A stretch of 64,000 nucleotides of DNA. Origin: Fictibacillus arsenicus (GTDB taxonomy: Bacteria > Bacillota > Bacilli > Bacillales > Fictibacillaceae). The notes below the pieces were generated by a model. The model did not search any database and had not been told where the DNA came from. It saw only the letters and a list, made by a program, of their open reading frames with translations. Positions within the stretch are counted from its first letter, which is position 1; every line of letters starts with the position of its first letter. The stretch is from positions 1,550,001-1,614,000 of the forward strand of contig NZ_CP016761.1 of NCBI RefSeq assembly GCF_001642935.1. The letters are read 5' to 3'. The translations under genes and the position numbers were made by a program. Below, piece by piece: positions 56,279 through 63,779 of this stretch.

Positions 56279-56454
56279 AATTTAAGGCGATATGTTCTTT
56301 TTGGCTGGTACATATGATCAATTTCATCAATTTGCTTTTGAAGTGAATGCATGATGCGTAGTGTCCAAACACCTTTCTCGTTAAATTCTTCTGGGATGTC
56401 GGTAATGGTTACTTTATTGCCGCTTCGGTGGTAATATTCATAAGAAACCTTCAT
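56263..56454 (-). CDS. 63-residue conserved-looking small protein
   Basis: From the ATG at 56454 with AAAGGATG upstream: MKVSYEYYHRSGNKVTITDI, then a helix (MHSLQKQIDEIDHM) and YRLKLEETG. A longer frame upstream would overlap the moeA start and lacks a ribosome binding site. Mixed alpha/beta, soluble. No family name can be given. It is divergent from moeA. Confidence 0.65.
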   Translation of the reverse strand: MKVSYEYYHRSGNKVTITDIPEEFNEKGVWTLRIMHSLQKQIDEIDHMYQPKRTYRLKLEETG

Positions 56455-56557
56455 AAAATCAACATCCTTTCTATAATTTAAAAAAATAATAACAAATTTA
56501 AATAAAAAAGTAAACTGAAAAGTGTTTATTTTCTGATAATTTAAAGGAGGTACTATT

Positions 56558-57877
56558 TTGCCTGTTGCTAAAAGAAATCCGATTCCTGTTTCAGAAGCAA
56601 TAAATAGCATCATGAATCATATCCGTGTTTGGGGAACTGAAGAAGTCCCATTAACGGAATGTGACAATCGTATATTGGCACAAGACCTTTCTGCTTCGCA
56701 TGATGTACCGCCTTTTAACCGTTCACCATATGATGGATTTGCTATTAATTCGAAAGACACAGCAGATGCATCAGAAACTCAACCTGTTAAACTTCATGTT
56801 TTAGAAACGATCGGTGCAGGTCATGTTGCAGCTAATAAGGTGAAAAGCGGAACTGCAATAAGGATCATGACTGGAGCACAGATACCTGATGGAGCAGATG
56901 CTGTAATCATGCTTGAACTTGTAAAAGAAATGGATGAAAGTGGAAAGTCCTTCATTGAAATTAAGCGTACCGTTAAATCAAATGATAATATTTCGTTTCA
57001 AGGCGAAGATACAAAAGAAGGAACAAAGCTTGCTGAAGCTGGCACTCGAATAACACCAGGTTTAATCGCAGTTCTTGCAACGTTCGGTCATCATACGGTC
57101 TCTGTTTTTAAAAAGCCTGTCGTGGGTATTTTATCTACAGGAACCGAATTGCTGGATGTAAATGAACCTTTGCAGCCCGGTAAAATCAGAAACAGCAATG
57201 CATATATGGTGGCCGCACAAGCCAAAGCAATGGGGGCAGCGGTGAATTTGTATCAACACAGGGAAGATGACTTGGATTCTTTATATGAGAATATTACAGA
57301 ATGTCTTAAAGAATCCGATATCCTAATTACAACTGGTGGCGTATCTGTCGGCGATTACGACTATCTTCCAGCGATTTATGAAAAATTAGGGGCTGAAGTC
57401 TTATTTAATAAGATTGCAATGAGACCTGGAAGTGTTACAACAGTTGCTGTCCATAAAGGCAAATGGCTCTTTGGACTTTCAGGAAATCCTTCTGCATGCT
57501 TCGTTGGATGTGAGCTTTTTGTAAGACCTGTAGTATTATCAAGTATGAAAGTAAAGAAGCCGCATTGTAAAGCAGTTAAAGCTGTTCTTGGTGCTGACTT
57601 TCCAAAACCTAATCCTTTTACCCGTTTTGTTAGAGCCGTTTTGACGGAAGAGTTTGATGGAAACGTTGTTACACCCGCTGGTCTTGATAAATCAGGTTCG
57701 GTTTCTTCACTTTTGGCAGCTAACTCACTTATTGTGTTGCCTGGAGGAACAAGAGGCTGGGAAAAGGGAAGTGAGGTTGGCGTACTATCATGGAACGGTG
57801 AAGGGAGTGAGTGGCCATGGGATTCCCCGTTATTCTTCAAGTCGTCGGCTACCAAAACAGCGGTAAAACAACAGTAA
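56558..57877 (+). CDS. moeA: Molybdopterin molybdotransferase
   Basis: 439 residues. The N-terminal domain begins PVSEAINSIMNHI and includes SPYDGFAI. The MoCF domain shows VGILSTGTELLDVNEPLQPG and TTGGVSVGDYDYLP. FGLSGNPSACFVGCELF is characteristic. It inserts molybdate into adenylylated molybdopterin. TTG start behind AAAGGAGG. It overlaps mobB by 61 bases, so the two are coupled. Confidence 0.94.
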   Translation: MPVAKRNPIPVSEAINSIMNHIRVWGTEEVPLTECDNRILAQDLSASHDVPPFNRSPYDGFAINSKDTADASETQPVKLHVLETIGAGHVAANKVKSGTAIRIMTGAQIPDGADAVIMLELVKEMDESGKSFIEIKRTVKSNDNISFQGEDTKEGTKLAEAGTRITPGLIAVLATFGHHTVSVFKKPVVGILSTGTELLDVNEPLQPGKIRNSNAYMVAAQAKAMGAAVNLYQHREDDLDSLYENITECLKESDILITTGGVSVGDYDYLPAIYEKLGAEVLFNKIAMRPGSVTTVAVHKGKWLFGLSGNPSACFVGCELFVRPVVLSSMKVKKPHCKAVKAVLGADFPKPNPFTRFVRAVLTEEFDGNVVTPAGLDKSGSVSSLLAANSLIVLPGGTRGWEKGSEVGVLSWNGEGSEWPWDSPLFFKSSATKTAVKQQ

Positions 57878-58356
57878 TAACAAAACTGCTGAAGCAGCTA
57901 TCGCAACAAAGGATAAAGACTGCTGTCATAAAGCATCACGGACATGAAGATACACTCGATATACAGGATCCTGGCAAGGATACTGAAAGTCACAGAAATG
58001 CAGGAGCTTTCATTACCGGAATCTCTTCTTCGGGAGGCACTATTTTTTCAATGAATCACGAAATGCCACTTGAAAAAGCAATTGAGATATATAAAGTATT
58101 GGATATAGAGTGTGTATTAATTGAAGGCTATAAAAAAATTCAATACCCTCGTGTCCTCCTCTGCCGTAATCAAAATGACAGTGATTTTATTATAAAATCC
58201 AGTGAGCCTGTTGCTATAATTAGCGAAAAACAACTAAAAGACGGCAGCAGTTTTCCACATTTTTTAAGAACAGAAGAAGACAAGTGGTTAAAATTTTTAA
58301 TGGATTATATAGTAAGCCAGTTAAATGAGGAGAGAGCTTATCATGAAACTGTTTAA
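57817..58356 (+). CDS. mobB: Molybdopterin-guanine dinucleotide biosynthesis protein MobB
   Basis: 179 residues from the ATG at 57817, preceded by GGGAGTGAG. P-loop GYQNSGKTT at the N-terminus and HHGHEDTLDIQDPGKDTESH after it, then LIEGYKK. A GTP-binding adaptor that helps MobA. It begins inside moeA and its end overlaps moaE by 14 bases. No mobA is in the window. Confidence 0.92.
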   Translation: MGFPVILQVVGYQNSGKTTVITKLLKQLSQQRIKTAVIKHHGHEDTLDIQDPGKDTESHRNAGAFITGISSSGGTIFSMNHEMPLEKAIEIYKVLDIECVLIEGYKKIQYPRVLLCRNQNDSDFIIKSSEPVAIISEKQLKDGSSFPHFLRTEEDKWLKFLMDYIVSQLNEERAYHETV

Positions 58357-58804
58357 TATCACGAATGAATTGATTAATAATCAGGAAGTTATTGATAAAG
58401 TGATTCATCATAACGCAGGTGCTGTTTCTGTTTTTATTGGTACGGTAAGGGAAATGACAGGAGAAAAGCAGACACGCTATTTGGAATATGAAGCATATGT
58501 ACCTATGGCAGAAAAGCAGCTCGAAAAAATTGGGGATGAAATTCAAGAAAAGTGGCCGAGCGCAAAAACAGCAATTACGCACAGAATTGGAACCCTTCAA
58601 ATCTCTGATGTTGCAGTTACGATTGCGGTTTCTACTCCTCACAGACAGGACGCTTTTGAAGCTAGCCGTTATGCGATCGAACGAATTAAAGAAATCGTAC
58701 CAATCTGGAAAAAGGAACATTACTCAGATGGGGAAGAATGGATAGGCAATCAAAAAGGAACAGAAAAATATCCAGAAGGCCGCCCGGAAAGGATTGAGAA
58801 ATAG
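58343..58804 (+). CDS. moaE: Molybdopterin synthase catalytic subunit
   Basis: 153 residues from the ATG after GAGGAGAGAG. AGAVSVFIGTVRE, RIGTLQISDVAV and HRQDAFEASRYAIERIKEIV carry the active-site arginine and lysine region, and KKEHYSDGEEW is also conserved. With MoaD it adds the dithiolene sulfurs to cyclic pyranopterin phosphate. The gene ends directly before moaD. Confidence 0.94.
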   Translation: MKLFNITNELINNQEVIDKVIHHNAGAVSVFIGTVREMTGEKQTRYLEYEAYVPMAEKQLEKIGDEIQEKWPSAKTAITHRIGTLQISDVAVTIAVSTPHRQDAFEASRYAIERIKEIVPIWKKEHYSDGEEWIGNQKGTEKYPEGRPERIEK

Positions 58805-59044
58805 ATGGTGCAAATTTTGCTGTTTGCAAGCCTCGCACAACAAGCGGGGACACGAAAAATATCTTTGGAGTTAGATACACCAGTTACAATTGAACAGGTT
58901 AGAGACCACCTTCAAAACCAGCTTGGACAACTTACCGGGATAGAAAATGCACTCATTGCTGTAAATGAAGAATATGCTGATTTAACAGTTGAAATAACAA
59001 AAGGCGATACAATAGCATTTATCCCTCCTGTAAGCGGAGGCTGA
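58805..59044 (+). CDS. moaD: Molybdopterin synthase sulfur carrier subunit
   Basis: 79-residue ubiquitin-fold protein ending in the Gly-Gly tail (PPVSGG) that carries the thiocarboxylate. It starts immediately after the moaE stop (TAGATG). The last gene of moeA-mobB-moaE-moaD. MoaA, MoaC and the MoaD-activating MoeB are not in the window. A weak stem (aaggaatt / ggattcctt) with a T-run at 59057-59097 may end the transcript. Confidence 0.93.
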   Translation: MVQILLFASLAQQAGTRKISLELDTPVTIEQVRDHLQNQLGQLTGIENALIAVNEEYADLTVEITKGDTIAFIPPVSGG

Positions 59045-59074
59045 TCACTATTCGGTAAGGAATTTAACGATTGA

Positions 59075-59218
59075 TTATTCTTTGGATTCCTTTTTTTCTT
59101 CTATATAACATGAAAAACAAAAAAGTTTTCCAGAAGGTCCAATTTCACCTTGAAAGAATCCATCCATACAGAATAAATCTTTCTTACAGATCTCACATAT
59201 TCCAACATGTTCCTTCAT
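59075..59218 (-). CDS. 47-residue zinc-ribbon-like microprotein
   Basis: Two cysteine pairs, CEIC near residues 8-11 and CFSC near 34-37, separated by a Gly-rich turn (FFQGEIGPSGKL), form a likely zinc ribbon. A Lys/Glu-rich tail follows. It begins two bases after the hlpB stop with GGAGGAG upstream, so it is co-transcribed and coupled. No named family is recognised. The neighbour is a nuclease-type protein, so a nucleic-acid-linked role is possible. Confidence 0.72.
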   Translation of the reverse strand: MKEHVGICEICKKDLFCMDGFFQGEIGPSGKLFCFSCYIEEKKESKE

Positions 59219-59220
59219 AT

Positions 59221-59517
59221 TTATTTTCTCCTCCGTTTAAGCCGATTTGATTTTTTCATACGAGGCAATGAGGTTGCGGGTTGTTTTCTTAACCAGCTGA
59301 TGAACTTCTTCATTTCAGGTGCATGTTTTAAGGAATCCACTGTCGGATAAAGCGTGGCAAGTTCTGCATTTGTATATAAAAAGTGAACCTGTTTATGACA
59401 CGGGATACATATTTGTGCGGTATCTGAAAAACGGCCGCCTTCTTCTTTAGGAATTAAATGATGTATAGTTAGATCAACGGGCTGCCTTTTGCAAAGTTCA
59501 CAAACACCTTTCTCCAT
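59221..59517 (-). CDS. hlpB: HNH nuclease-like protein (HlpB/YisB)
   Basis: 98 residues. Zinc cysteines in CELC and CIPC bracket the HNH core (TIHHLIPKEEGG and later CHKQVH). The tail is basic (MKKSNRLKRRRK). It resembles B. subtilis YisB, which lies directly after sbcC; here it is 52 kb away from sbcC, on the other strand, and its promoter side faces repeat R9. The family is thought to act with recombination proteins, but the reaction is unproven. Confidence 0.85.
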   Translation of the reverse strand: MEKGVCELCKRQPVDLTIHHLIPKEEGGRFSDTAQICIPCHKQVHFLYTNAELATLYPTVDSLKHAPEMKKFISWLRKQPATSLPRMKKSNRLKRRRK

Positions 59518-59534
59518 AATATTATCAAACCCTT

Positions 59535-59848
59535 CTTAATTATAGGCTGTTTTCGCAAACTTTGTTGCTCTTGAAAGTGATTGATTTCCGCTCCAGGATA
59601 CTCGCTTTCCGTGGGGCGTGCGGTGTGCCTCTTCGGTGCTTTTACCATTAGGAGTGTGATTTTCAAGGAAGCATCTGTGCTCCTGCGTCTACAAGCAAAT
59701 CCTGCAGAAGCGTGCTTCCTCGTCGCATGCCTTGCTAGAAGTAATCCAGGTGGTTGGCACGCACCTTCCTCTCCAATCAACTTGCCAATGAAGAGAATGA
59801 AAAAATGACCCCAAAAACAACAATCTTTTAGAAATGAGCGTTATTGTA
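59535..59848 (-). repeat. Dispersed intergenic repeat, copy R9
   Basis: Long-form inverted copy with the module shared with R5 (tgcgtctacaagcaaatcct, gcgtgcttcctcgtcgcatg). Its right end (aacaatcttttagaaatgagc) is the reverse complement of the left end of R1. It fills the gap between the divergent hlpB and the Sm-like gene. Confidence 0.85.
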
Positions 59849-59911
59849 TAAACAGGACATTGAACCAACTTCTTTTTCTTTGAATAGGATGAGTTAAAAG
59901 GAGGGCGTATT

Positions 59912-60229
59912 ATGTATCCAAATCAATTTGAAGGGCAGAATCCGATTCAGCAGGCACTTGGTATAAACAAGAATCCATATAAAAAGATATATAAAACATG
60001 TATGAAGAACAGAAACCAGCATGTACAGCTGATGTTGATTGATGGAATGACATACTCAGGGTTTATAGAATATGTAGATCAGCAAAATGTTTATTTTGCA
60101 ATTCCTTATGTAGAAAACAAACCGAACGAATCCCGGAACACCGAATCACAATATAACGTTGCAGGTTATCAATTATACAGATGTATGTTTCCGCTTCAGG
60201 CTGTTGCAGGAGTTTCAGGGGCATTTTAA
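59912..60229 (+). CDS. Uncharacterised protein with an Sm-like beta-barrel pattern
   Basis: 105 residues. After a Gln/Asn-rich start, the stretch VQLMLIDGMTYSGFIEYVDQ followed by NVYFAIPY has the alternating pattern and central Gly of small beta barrels (Hfq/LSm or YuzF-type). The C-terminus is QLYRCMFPLQAVAGVSGAF. AAAAGGAGGG precedes the ATG. It is monocistronic. Function unknown; spore-surface proteins of bacilli can show a similar pattern. The fold assignment is tentative. Confidence 0.75.
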   Translation: MYPNQFEGQNPIQQALGINKNPYKKIYKTCMKNRNQHVQLMLIDGMTYSGFIEYVDQQNVYFAIPYVENKPNESRNTESQYNVAGYQLYRCMFPLQAVAGVSGAF

Positions 60230-60319
60230 ACTTTCTCACTGATGTGTATCTTTTCTTTTTTTTAGCAAGTGTTATCACGCAAACCGCGGGTAACCTATAA
60301 AAGAAAGGAGGCTCATCAA

Positions 60320-60499
60320 ATGGGGCAGCATAGGCATTTTACACACGGTCAAAAAGCACCAAATAACGGCATATATGTTGAGATTGGCGAGACTGGAAGC
60401 ATGGTCAATGACCCTCGGCAAATTCATTTGTCAGCAGGTGACCGTTTTCCAGAAACAACAAATCACAACCGTGTATGGACATATAAGAGGAAACCCTAA
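60320..60499 (+). CDS. yjzC: YjzC family small protein
   Basis: 59 residues. GQKAPNNGIYVEIGETGSMV and LSAGDRFPETTNHNR match YjzC of B. subtilis closely. Function unknown. AAAGGAGG lies eight bases before the ATG; an upstream in-frame ATG has no ribosome binding site. It marks the start of the yjzC-yjzD-yjaU-yjaV-comZ-fabH block. Confidence 0.9.
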   Translation: MGQHRHFTHGQKAPNNGIYVEIGETGSMVNDPRQIHLSAGDRFPETTNHNRVWTYKRKP

Positions 60500-60507
60500 C
60501 ATAAAAA

Positions 60508-60540
60508 ACAAAAACCCGGCATTTCGCCGGGTTTTCATTT
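60508..60540. terminator. Bidirectional terminator between yjzC and yjzD
   Basis: A perfect 10-bp stem aaaacccggc / gccgggtttt with a short loop and A/T-rich flanks, between convergent genes. Confidence 0.88.
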
Positions 60541-60719
60541 TATATCTCTTCGCTTTTAGCTGGCAATAATTCCCCAATTACTGAAATTATGACTGTAAAG
60601 ATGACGCCGAAGATCGATGCACTTACAAAATCGAATGTTCCACCTTGCATAGAGACTAGTACATAAAAAATCATATTACTTAACAATAAAGACCAGATTA
60701 ACGTCCAAATATAACGCAT
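60540..60719 (-). CDS. yjzD: YjzD family membrane protein (DUF2929)
   Basis: 59 residues with two membrane helices (IWTLIWSLLLSNMIFYVLV and FGVIFTVIISVIGELL). It starts MRYIWTLIWSLLLSNM, as in DUF2929 proteins such as YjzD. AGAGGTGA lies upstream of the ATG. Function unknown. Convergent with yjzC. Confidence 0.85.
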   Translation of the reverse strand: MRYIWTLIWSLLLSNMIFYVLVSMQGGTFDFVSASIFGVIFTVIISVIGELLPAKSEEI

Positions 60720-60948
60720 ACTACATTCACCTCTTTATGTAAACGAATTCTTTACCCTACTGTATAGTAACAAAAGTTTAGACAAAGGAAAAGATTCTTT
60801 ACAAGAATTTATACACCTTGGTGTAAGAAATATCAAAAATTTTCATAAAATGTTCATGCTTAACAGGATTGACTGTCATAAATAAAGAAAGGAATACATA
60901 TACCAGCACTGCTGATACTTTGAACATTTTTCAAAAGGGGGCTGCGAT

Positions 60949-61059
60949 GTGGAGCAAAAATGGGAAGAACTTAAGGCGTTGGAAGAACAAGACGAGAAGA
61001 ACTTGACTCCGAAAGGAAAAGAGGTTCTAGAACAGCTGAAAAAAGAACTCAATTCATAA
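60949..61059 (+). CDS. 36-residue acidic/basic microprotein
   Basis: GTG start seven bases after AGGGGG. The product is a single charged helix (EQKWEELKALEEQDEKNLTP, then KGKEVLEQLKKELNS). It lies between the divergent yjzD and yjaU. The clear ribosome binding site and biased composition support a gene, but the short length leaves doubt. Confidence 0.5.
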   Translation: MEQKWEELKALEEQDEKNLTPKGKEVLEQLKKELNS

Positions 61060-61137
61060 AAACTTAGGCAGATAACTTTGGCTATTTTTTTTCCCTTGCA
61101 TACATTAGTTAAGAAAAGCTAATGCGAGGGGAGAAAT

Positions 61138-61878
61138 GTGAGTATCGATAAATGCACTTTCCAAATAGACAATCAATGGAATATTATCCATCTGCCAGAG
61201 CGCCCGAATGGATTTGCAGTTATGATCATCGGTGATTGCAGCCATTACGTTGATGCTCATACCAGTCTTTGGAAACAAAGCACTGAACGCGCCCATCTCA
61301 TTCAATCCCTCAAAGAACAAGGATATACGATCTTCTATTCGAACCTTTATGGACGGCATTGGGGAAGTCCGAAAGCCGTTACCCTTGCGAAAAGGCTGTA
61401 CCATTATGTCATGAAACACGAAATTTTAAATCCGAACATTCATTTAATTGCAGAAGGTATGGGCACTTTAGCCGCACTGCGCTTGATGGAAGAAATGGAA
61501 TCTCATATACGCTCAGCCATTTTTATAAATCCTTGCTTTGATTTGAAGCATCATTTTAACCACGAAATGCAAAATCGTCTTTTCTTTAAGCGGCTAGTAA
61601 GGGAAATTAGTTCCGCTTACAATATAGAGGAACTTAAAATTGCCTCGCTAATTGATCAACTTCCTGAAATTATAGATTTATATGCAACAACACCCGTGAA
61701 AATATGGCATGCTGCAAGGGGAGTTTCATTTAATTTTAGAGATCATAGCAGAATTTATGAAAGAAGAAGACTCGAACTCAACGCTCCAATATCACTTTTA
61801 ATCCATGTACCAGAAAATACATTCAATCCCGCTAGAGCCTTCAGGGAATTTTTTAGAGAAAATGAAAAAGTGCTATAA
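61138..61878 (+). CDS. yjaU: YjaU-like alpha/beta hydrolase fold protein
   Basis: 246 residues, alpha/beta fold. The nucleophile-elbow position reads AEGMGTLAAL, with Glu where Ser would be expected (G-x-S-x-G becomes A-E-G-M-G), so it may lack hydrolase activity. GTG start behind AGGGGAG. It is followed by yjaV, as in B. subtilis. The function is unknown. Confidence 0.75.
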   Translation: MSIDKCTFQIDNQWNIIHLPERPNGFAVMIIGDCSHYVDAHTSLWKQSTERAHLIQSLKEQGYTIFYSNLYGRHWGSPKAVTLAKRLYHYVMKHEILNPNIHLIAEGMGTLAALRLMEEMESHIRSAIFINPCFDLKHHFNHEMQNRLFFKRLVREISSAYNIEELKIASLIDQLPEIIDLYATTPVKIWHAARGVSFNFRDHSRIYERRRLELNAPISLLIHVPENTFNPARAFREFFRENEKVL

Positions 61879-61914
61879 CCCCATTGTTTCTTTTTAAAAA
61901 AGGGCAATGGGGTT
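61877..61914 (+). terminator. Hairpin after yjaU
   Basis: A perfect 10-bp stem aaccccattg / caatggggtt, with only a short T stretch after it. Confidence 0.6.
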
Positions 61915-61997
61915 TCTGCATGTAAAAAAAGTATCGTATTCTTGGCTTTTCTCCCATAGGATAATAAGAAGAGAAAAATGAAACTGGAGGCTCATAC

Positions 61998-62894
61998 ATG
62001 AAAAAGGCATTTGTTACTGGAGCAGCAGGGTTTATCGGTTTTCATTTGTGCAGCCGTTTGTTGGATGAAGAAGTTGATGTTGTCGGAATTGATATGGCAG
62101 AGTCACCAGACCGCATCGATTATATTGCACGCCATGCTGGTTTTCAATATCTGCCTTATGATATAAACGATACAGATCTGCAGCCATACACAAAAGACTG
62201 TGATGTTATCTTTCATCTTGCCTGCTCTATTAAACCTGCTGCACCGTGGGCAAATATTGAAGATGAAGTTCAAAGACATGTTTCCGTTCTTAAAAAAGTC
62301 GCTTCGTTTGCCAACCCGCAAACAAAGCTCATATATGTTTCTTCATATGATGTCTATGGAAAGAGGCAAGGAGAAGTAATCGAAAATTCTCCAAAGAATC
62401 CTGAAACACTTTTTGGTCTTATTAAATTAACAGAAGAAAATATGATAAAACAATTGGCAGAACAAAATGATTTTCCATTTGTCATTATGCGTTTGCCAAC
62501 CGTATATGGACCAGGACAACCGGAGCATCACACCTATCAGCAAGTGATAGCCAAAGATGATAATAGACAAGAGCAAATATCAAAAGATACAGTTACTGAA
62601 GATGTTTTATTTGTAGAGGACGCTGCAGAAGCATTATTTTTAGCTGGTAAAGCTCCCGCCAAAAATGAAATTTACAATATTTCAAGCGGAAAACCAAACC
62701 ATTGGCTCGAGGGCCTTACAGAATTAAAAGCCGAAAAGCTGACTTTCACAGAGAAAAGGAAAATGCGCATTAAGGGAGAGAAAGCTGAGCTTGAGCTCGG
62801 CTTTCGAGCAAAGACAAGGATCAAAGAAGGCATACAAAAACAGATCATGCATTTTAAAAACAAGAAGTCAAAGCCAAAATCAAATGAAATCTAA
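61998..62894 (+). CDS. yjaV: NAD-dependent epimerase/dehydratase-like protein (YjaV-like)
   Basis: 298 residues, extended SDR fold. The NAD motif FVTGAAGFIGFHL is intact. LIYVSSYDVYGKRQGE gives the Ser region. The YxxxK position reads F-G-L-I-K (residues 139-143), so the catalytic Tyr is replaced by Phe. RLPTVYGPGQPEHH is family-typical. The substrate is unknown and reduced activity is possible. GGAGGC precedes the ATG. Confidence 0.82.
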   Translation: MKKAFVTGAAGFIGFHLCSRLLDEEVDVVGIDMAESPDRIDYIARHAGFQYLPYDINDTDLQPYTKDCDVIFHLACSIKPAAPWANIEDEVQRHVSVLKKVASFANPQTKLIYVSSYDVYGKRQGEVIENSPKNPETLFGLIKLTEENMIKQLAEQNDFPFVIMRLPTVYGPGQPEHHTYQQVIAKDDNRQEQISKDTVTEDVLFVEDAAEALFLAGKAPAKNEIYNISSGKPNHWLEGLTELKAEKLTFTEKRKMRIKGEKAELELGFRAKTRIKEGIQKQIMHFKNKKSKPKSNEI

Positions 62895-62900
62895 ATTATG

Positions 62901-62942
62901 AAGATGGTTCCAGACAGTTTGATAAGTCTGGGACCATCTTTT
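62901..62942 (+). terminator. Intrinsic terminator of yjaV
   Basis: Stem aagatggttcc / gggaccatctt with an inner agac / gtct pairing and a T-run. Confidence 0.85.
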
Positions 62943-63057
62943 AGTTCAACTGCAAAAAACTCATTGTCATAATAAAGTGTTTCTTGAATTCCTTTTTTTC
63001 TTTATAATATGAAGGGGCTAAATTATTGCCCATTTACATAAAGAGGAGGCAACTTTA

Positions 63058-63240
63058 ATGATGAACAACGAACTTAACATGAAATTTATGCAGATTGCGA
63101 TGTCTCATATGCCAGAGGCAAAAGCATTTTTAGAGCAAAAAGGCATTGAGCTGGGAATGGAAGATATTCAGCCGATGCTTCAGCTTTTAATGAACGTAAT
63201 GAATGACGCATATGAACTCGGAAAAGAAGAAAACATATAA
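63058..63240 (+). CDS. comZ: ComG operon repressor ComZ
   Basis: 60 residues, helical. FMQIAMSHMPEAKAFLEQKG and ELGMEDIQPMLQL, then MNDAYELGKEE, match ComZ of B. subtilis, a repressor of the late competence operon comG. AGAGGAGG precedes the ATG. In B. subtilis med lies just upstream; here only a 163-base gap and the yjaV terminator are found. Confidence 0.9.
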   Translation: MMNNELNMKFMQIAMSHMPEAKAFLEQKGIELGMEDIQPMLQLLMNVMNDAYELGKEENI

Positions 63241-63251
63241 GATATGTAAAC

Positions 63252-63284
63252 AAAAAGCCAACCTGAGCGGGTTGGCTTTTTTTA
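63252..63284. terminator. Bidirectional terminator between comZ and the YppG-like gene
   Basis: Stem aaaagccaacc / ggttggctttt with seven T on the plus-strand exit. Confidence 0.88.
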
Positions 63285-63590
63285 CTTCTTTTTAAACGCA
63301 GAGAAAATTGGGGATATCTGCTGTGCAACTTTTACAGATTGATCAATCACGGCAAAAATTTTATTGTAGTCCAGAGATCCTTCCTGCGTTCTGAAAGAAT
63401 GTAAAAATGGACGCGGTGGAAACGGCTGCTGAAACGGTGCAGGCATTCCTCTAAATCCAGGCCCTCCAAAGGATTGAGGAGGAATTCCCTGTCTCATATG
63501 AAGGGGCTGCTGCTGGCCGTGGCCGATTGGATAACGTCCAGGAAACTGCGGAGGATACATTGGCTGTTGTTGATGCAGAGGATTGTGCAT
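63282..63590 (-). CDS. YppG-like spore coat protein
   Basis: 102 residues. The N-terminal 65 residues are Pro/Gln/Gly-rich (QQQPMYPPQFPGRYPIGHGQ), and the C-terminal part SFRTQEGSLDYNKIFAVIDQ followed by SVKVAQQISPIFSAF matches the YppG-type coat domain. AGGAGTG precedes the ATG. It sits where B. subtilis carries yjzB. A spore coat location is inferred from the family. Confidence 0.75.
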   Translation of the reverse strand: MHNPLHQQQPMYPPQFPGRYPIGHGQQQPLHMRQGIPPQSFGGPGFRGMPAPFQQPFPPRPFLHSFRTQEGSLDYNKIFAVIDQSVKVAQQISPIFSAFKKK

Positions 63591-63705
63591 TTTGAACCAC
63601 TCCTAATATCAATTTCACCAAACTTACATTTTTCTTCTTTACAGGATATGCCCTAAGCCCTTTATTGGTGAAAGAAAACAACTTTAACTAGACAAAATAA
63701 CGAAA

Positions 63706-63734
63706 TTGGCATAAAATTAGTACCAGGTCATAAT
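63706..63734 (+). promoter_or_regulatory. fabH promoter overlapped by a FapR-like operator
   Basis: TTGGCA, 17 bases, then CATAAT. The box ATTAGTACCAGGTCATAAT (63716-63734) matches the left half of the FapR consensus TTAGTACCtggtACTAA and covers the spacer and -10. Malonyl-CoA would relieve FapR. Confidence 0.75.
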
Positions 63735-63779
63735 ATTTGATATTAATTTATTTAAAACTATAGGCAAAGGGGTAATGGT

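Noticed and set aside
57376-57855. 159-residue minus-strand frame inside moeA
   Set aside because: Shadow of moeA, with no start signals; the plus-strand protein is clearly MoeA.
58220-58720. 166-residue minus-strand frame across mobB and moaE
   Set aside because: Antisense shadow of two well-identified genes.
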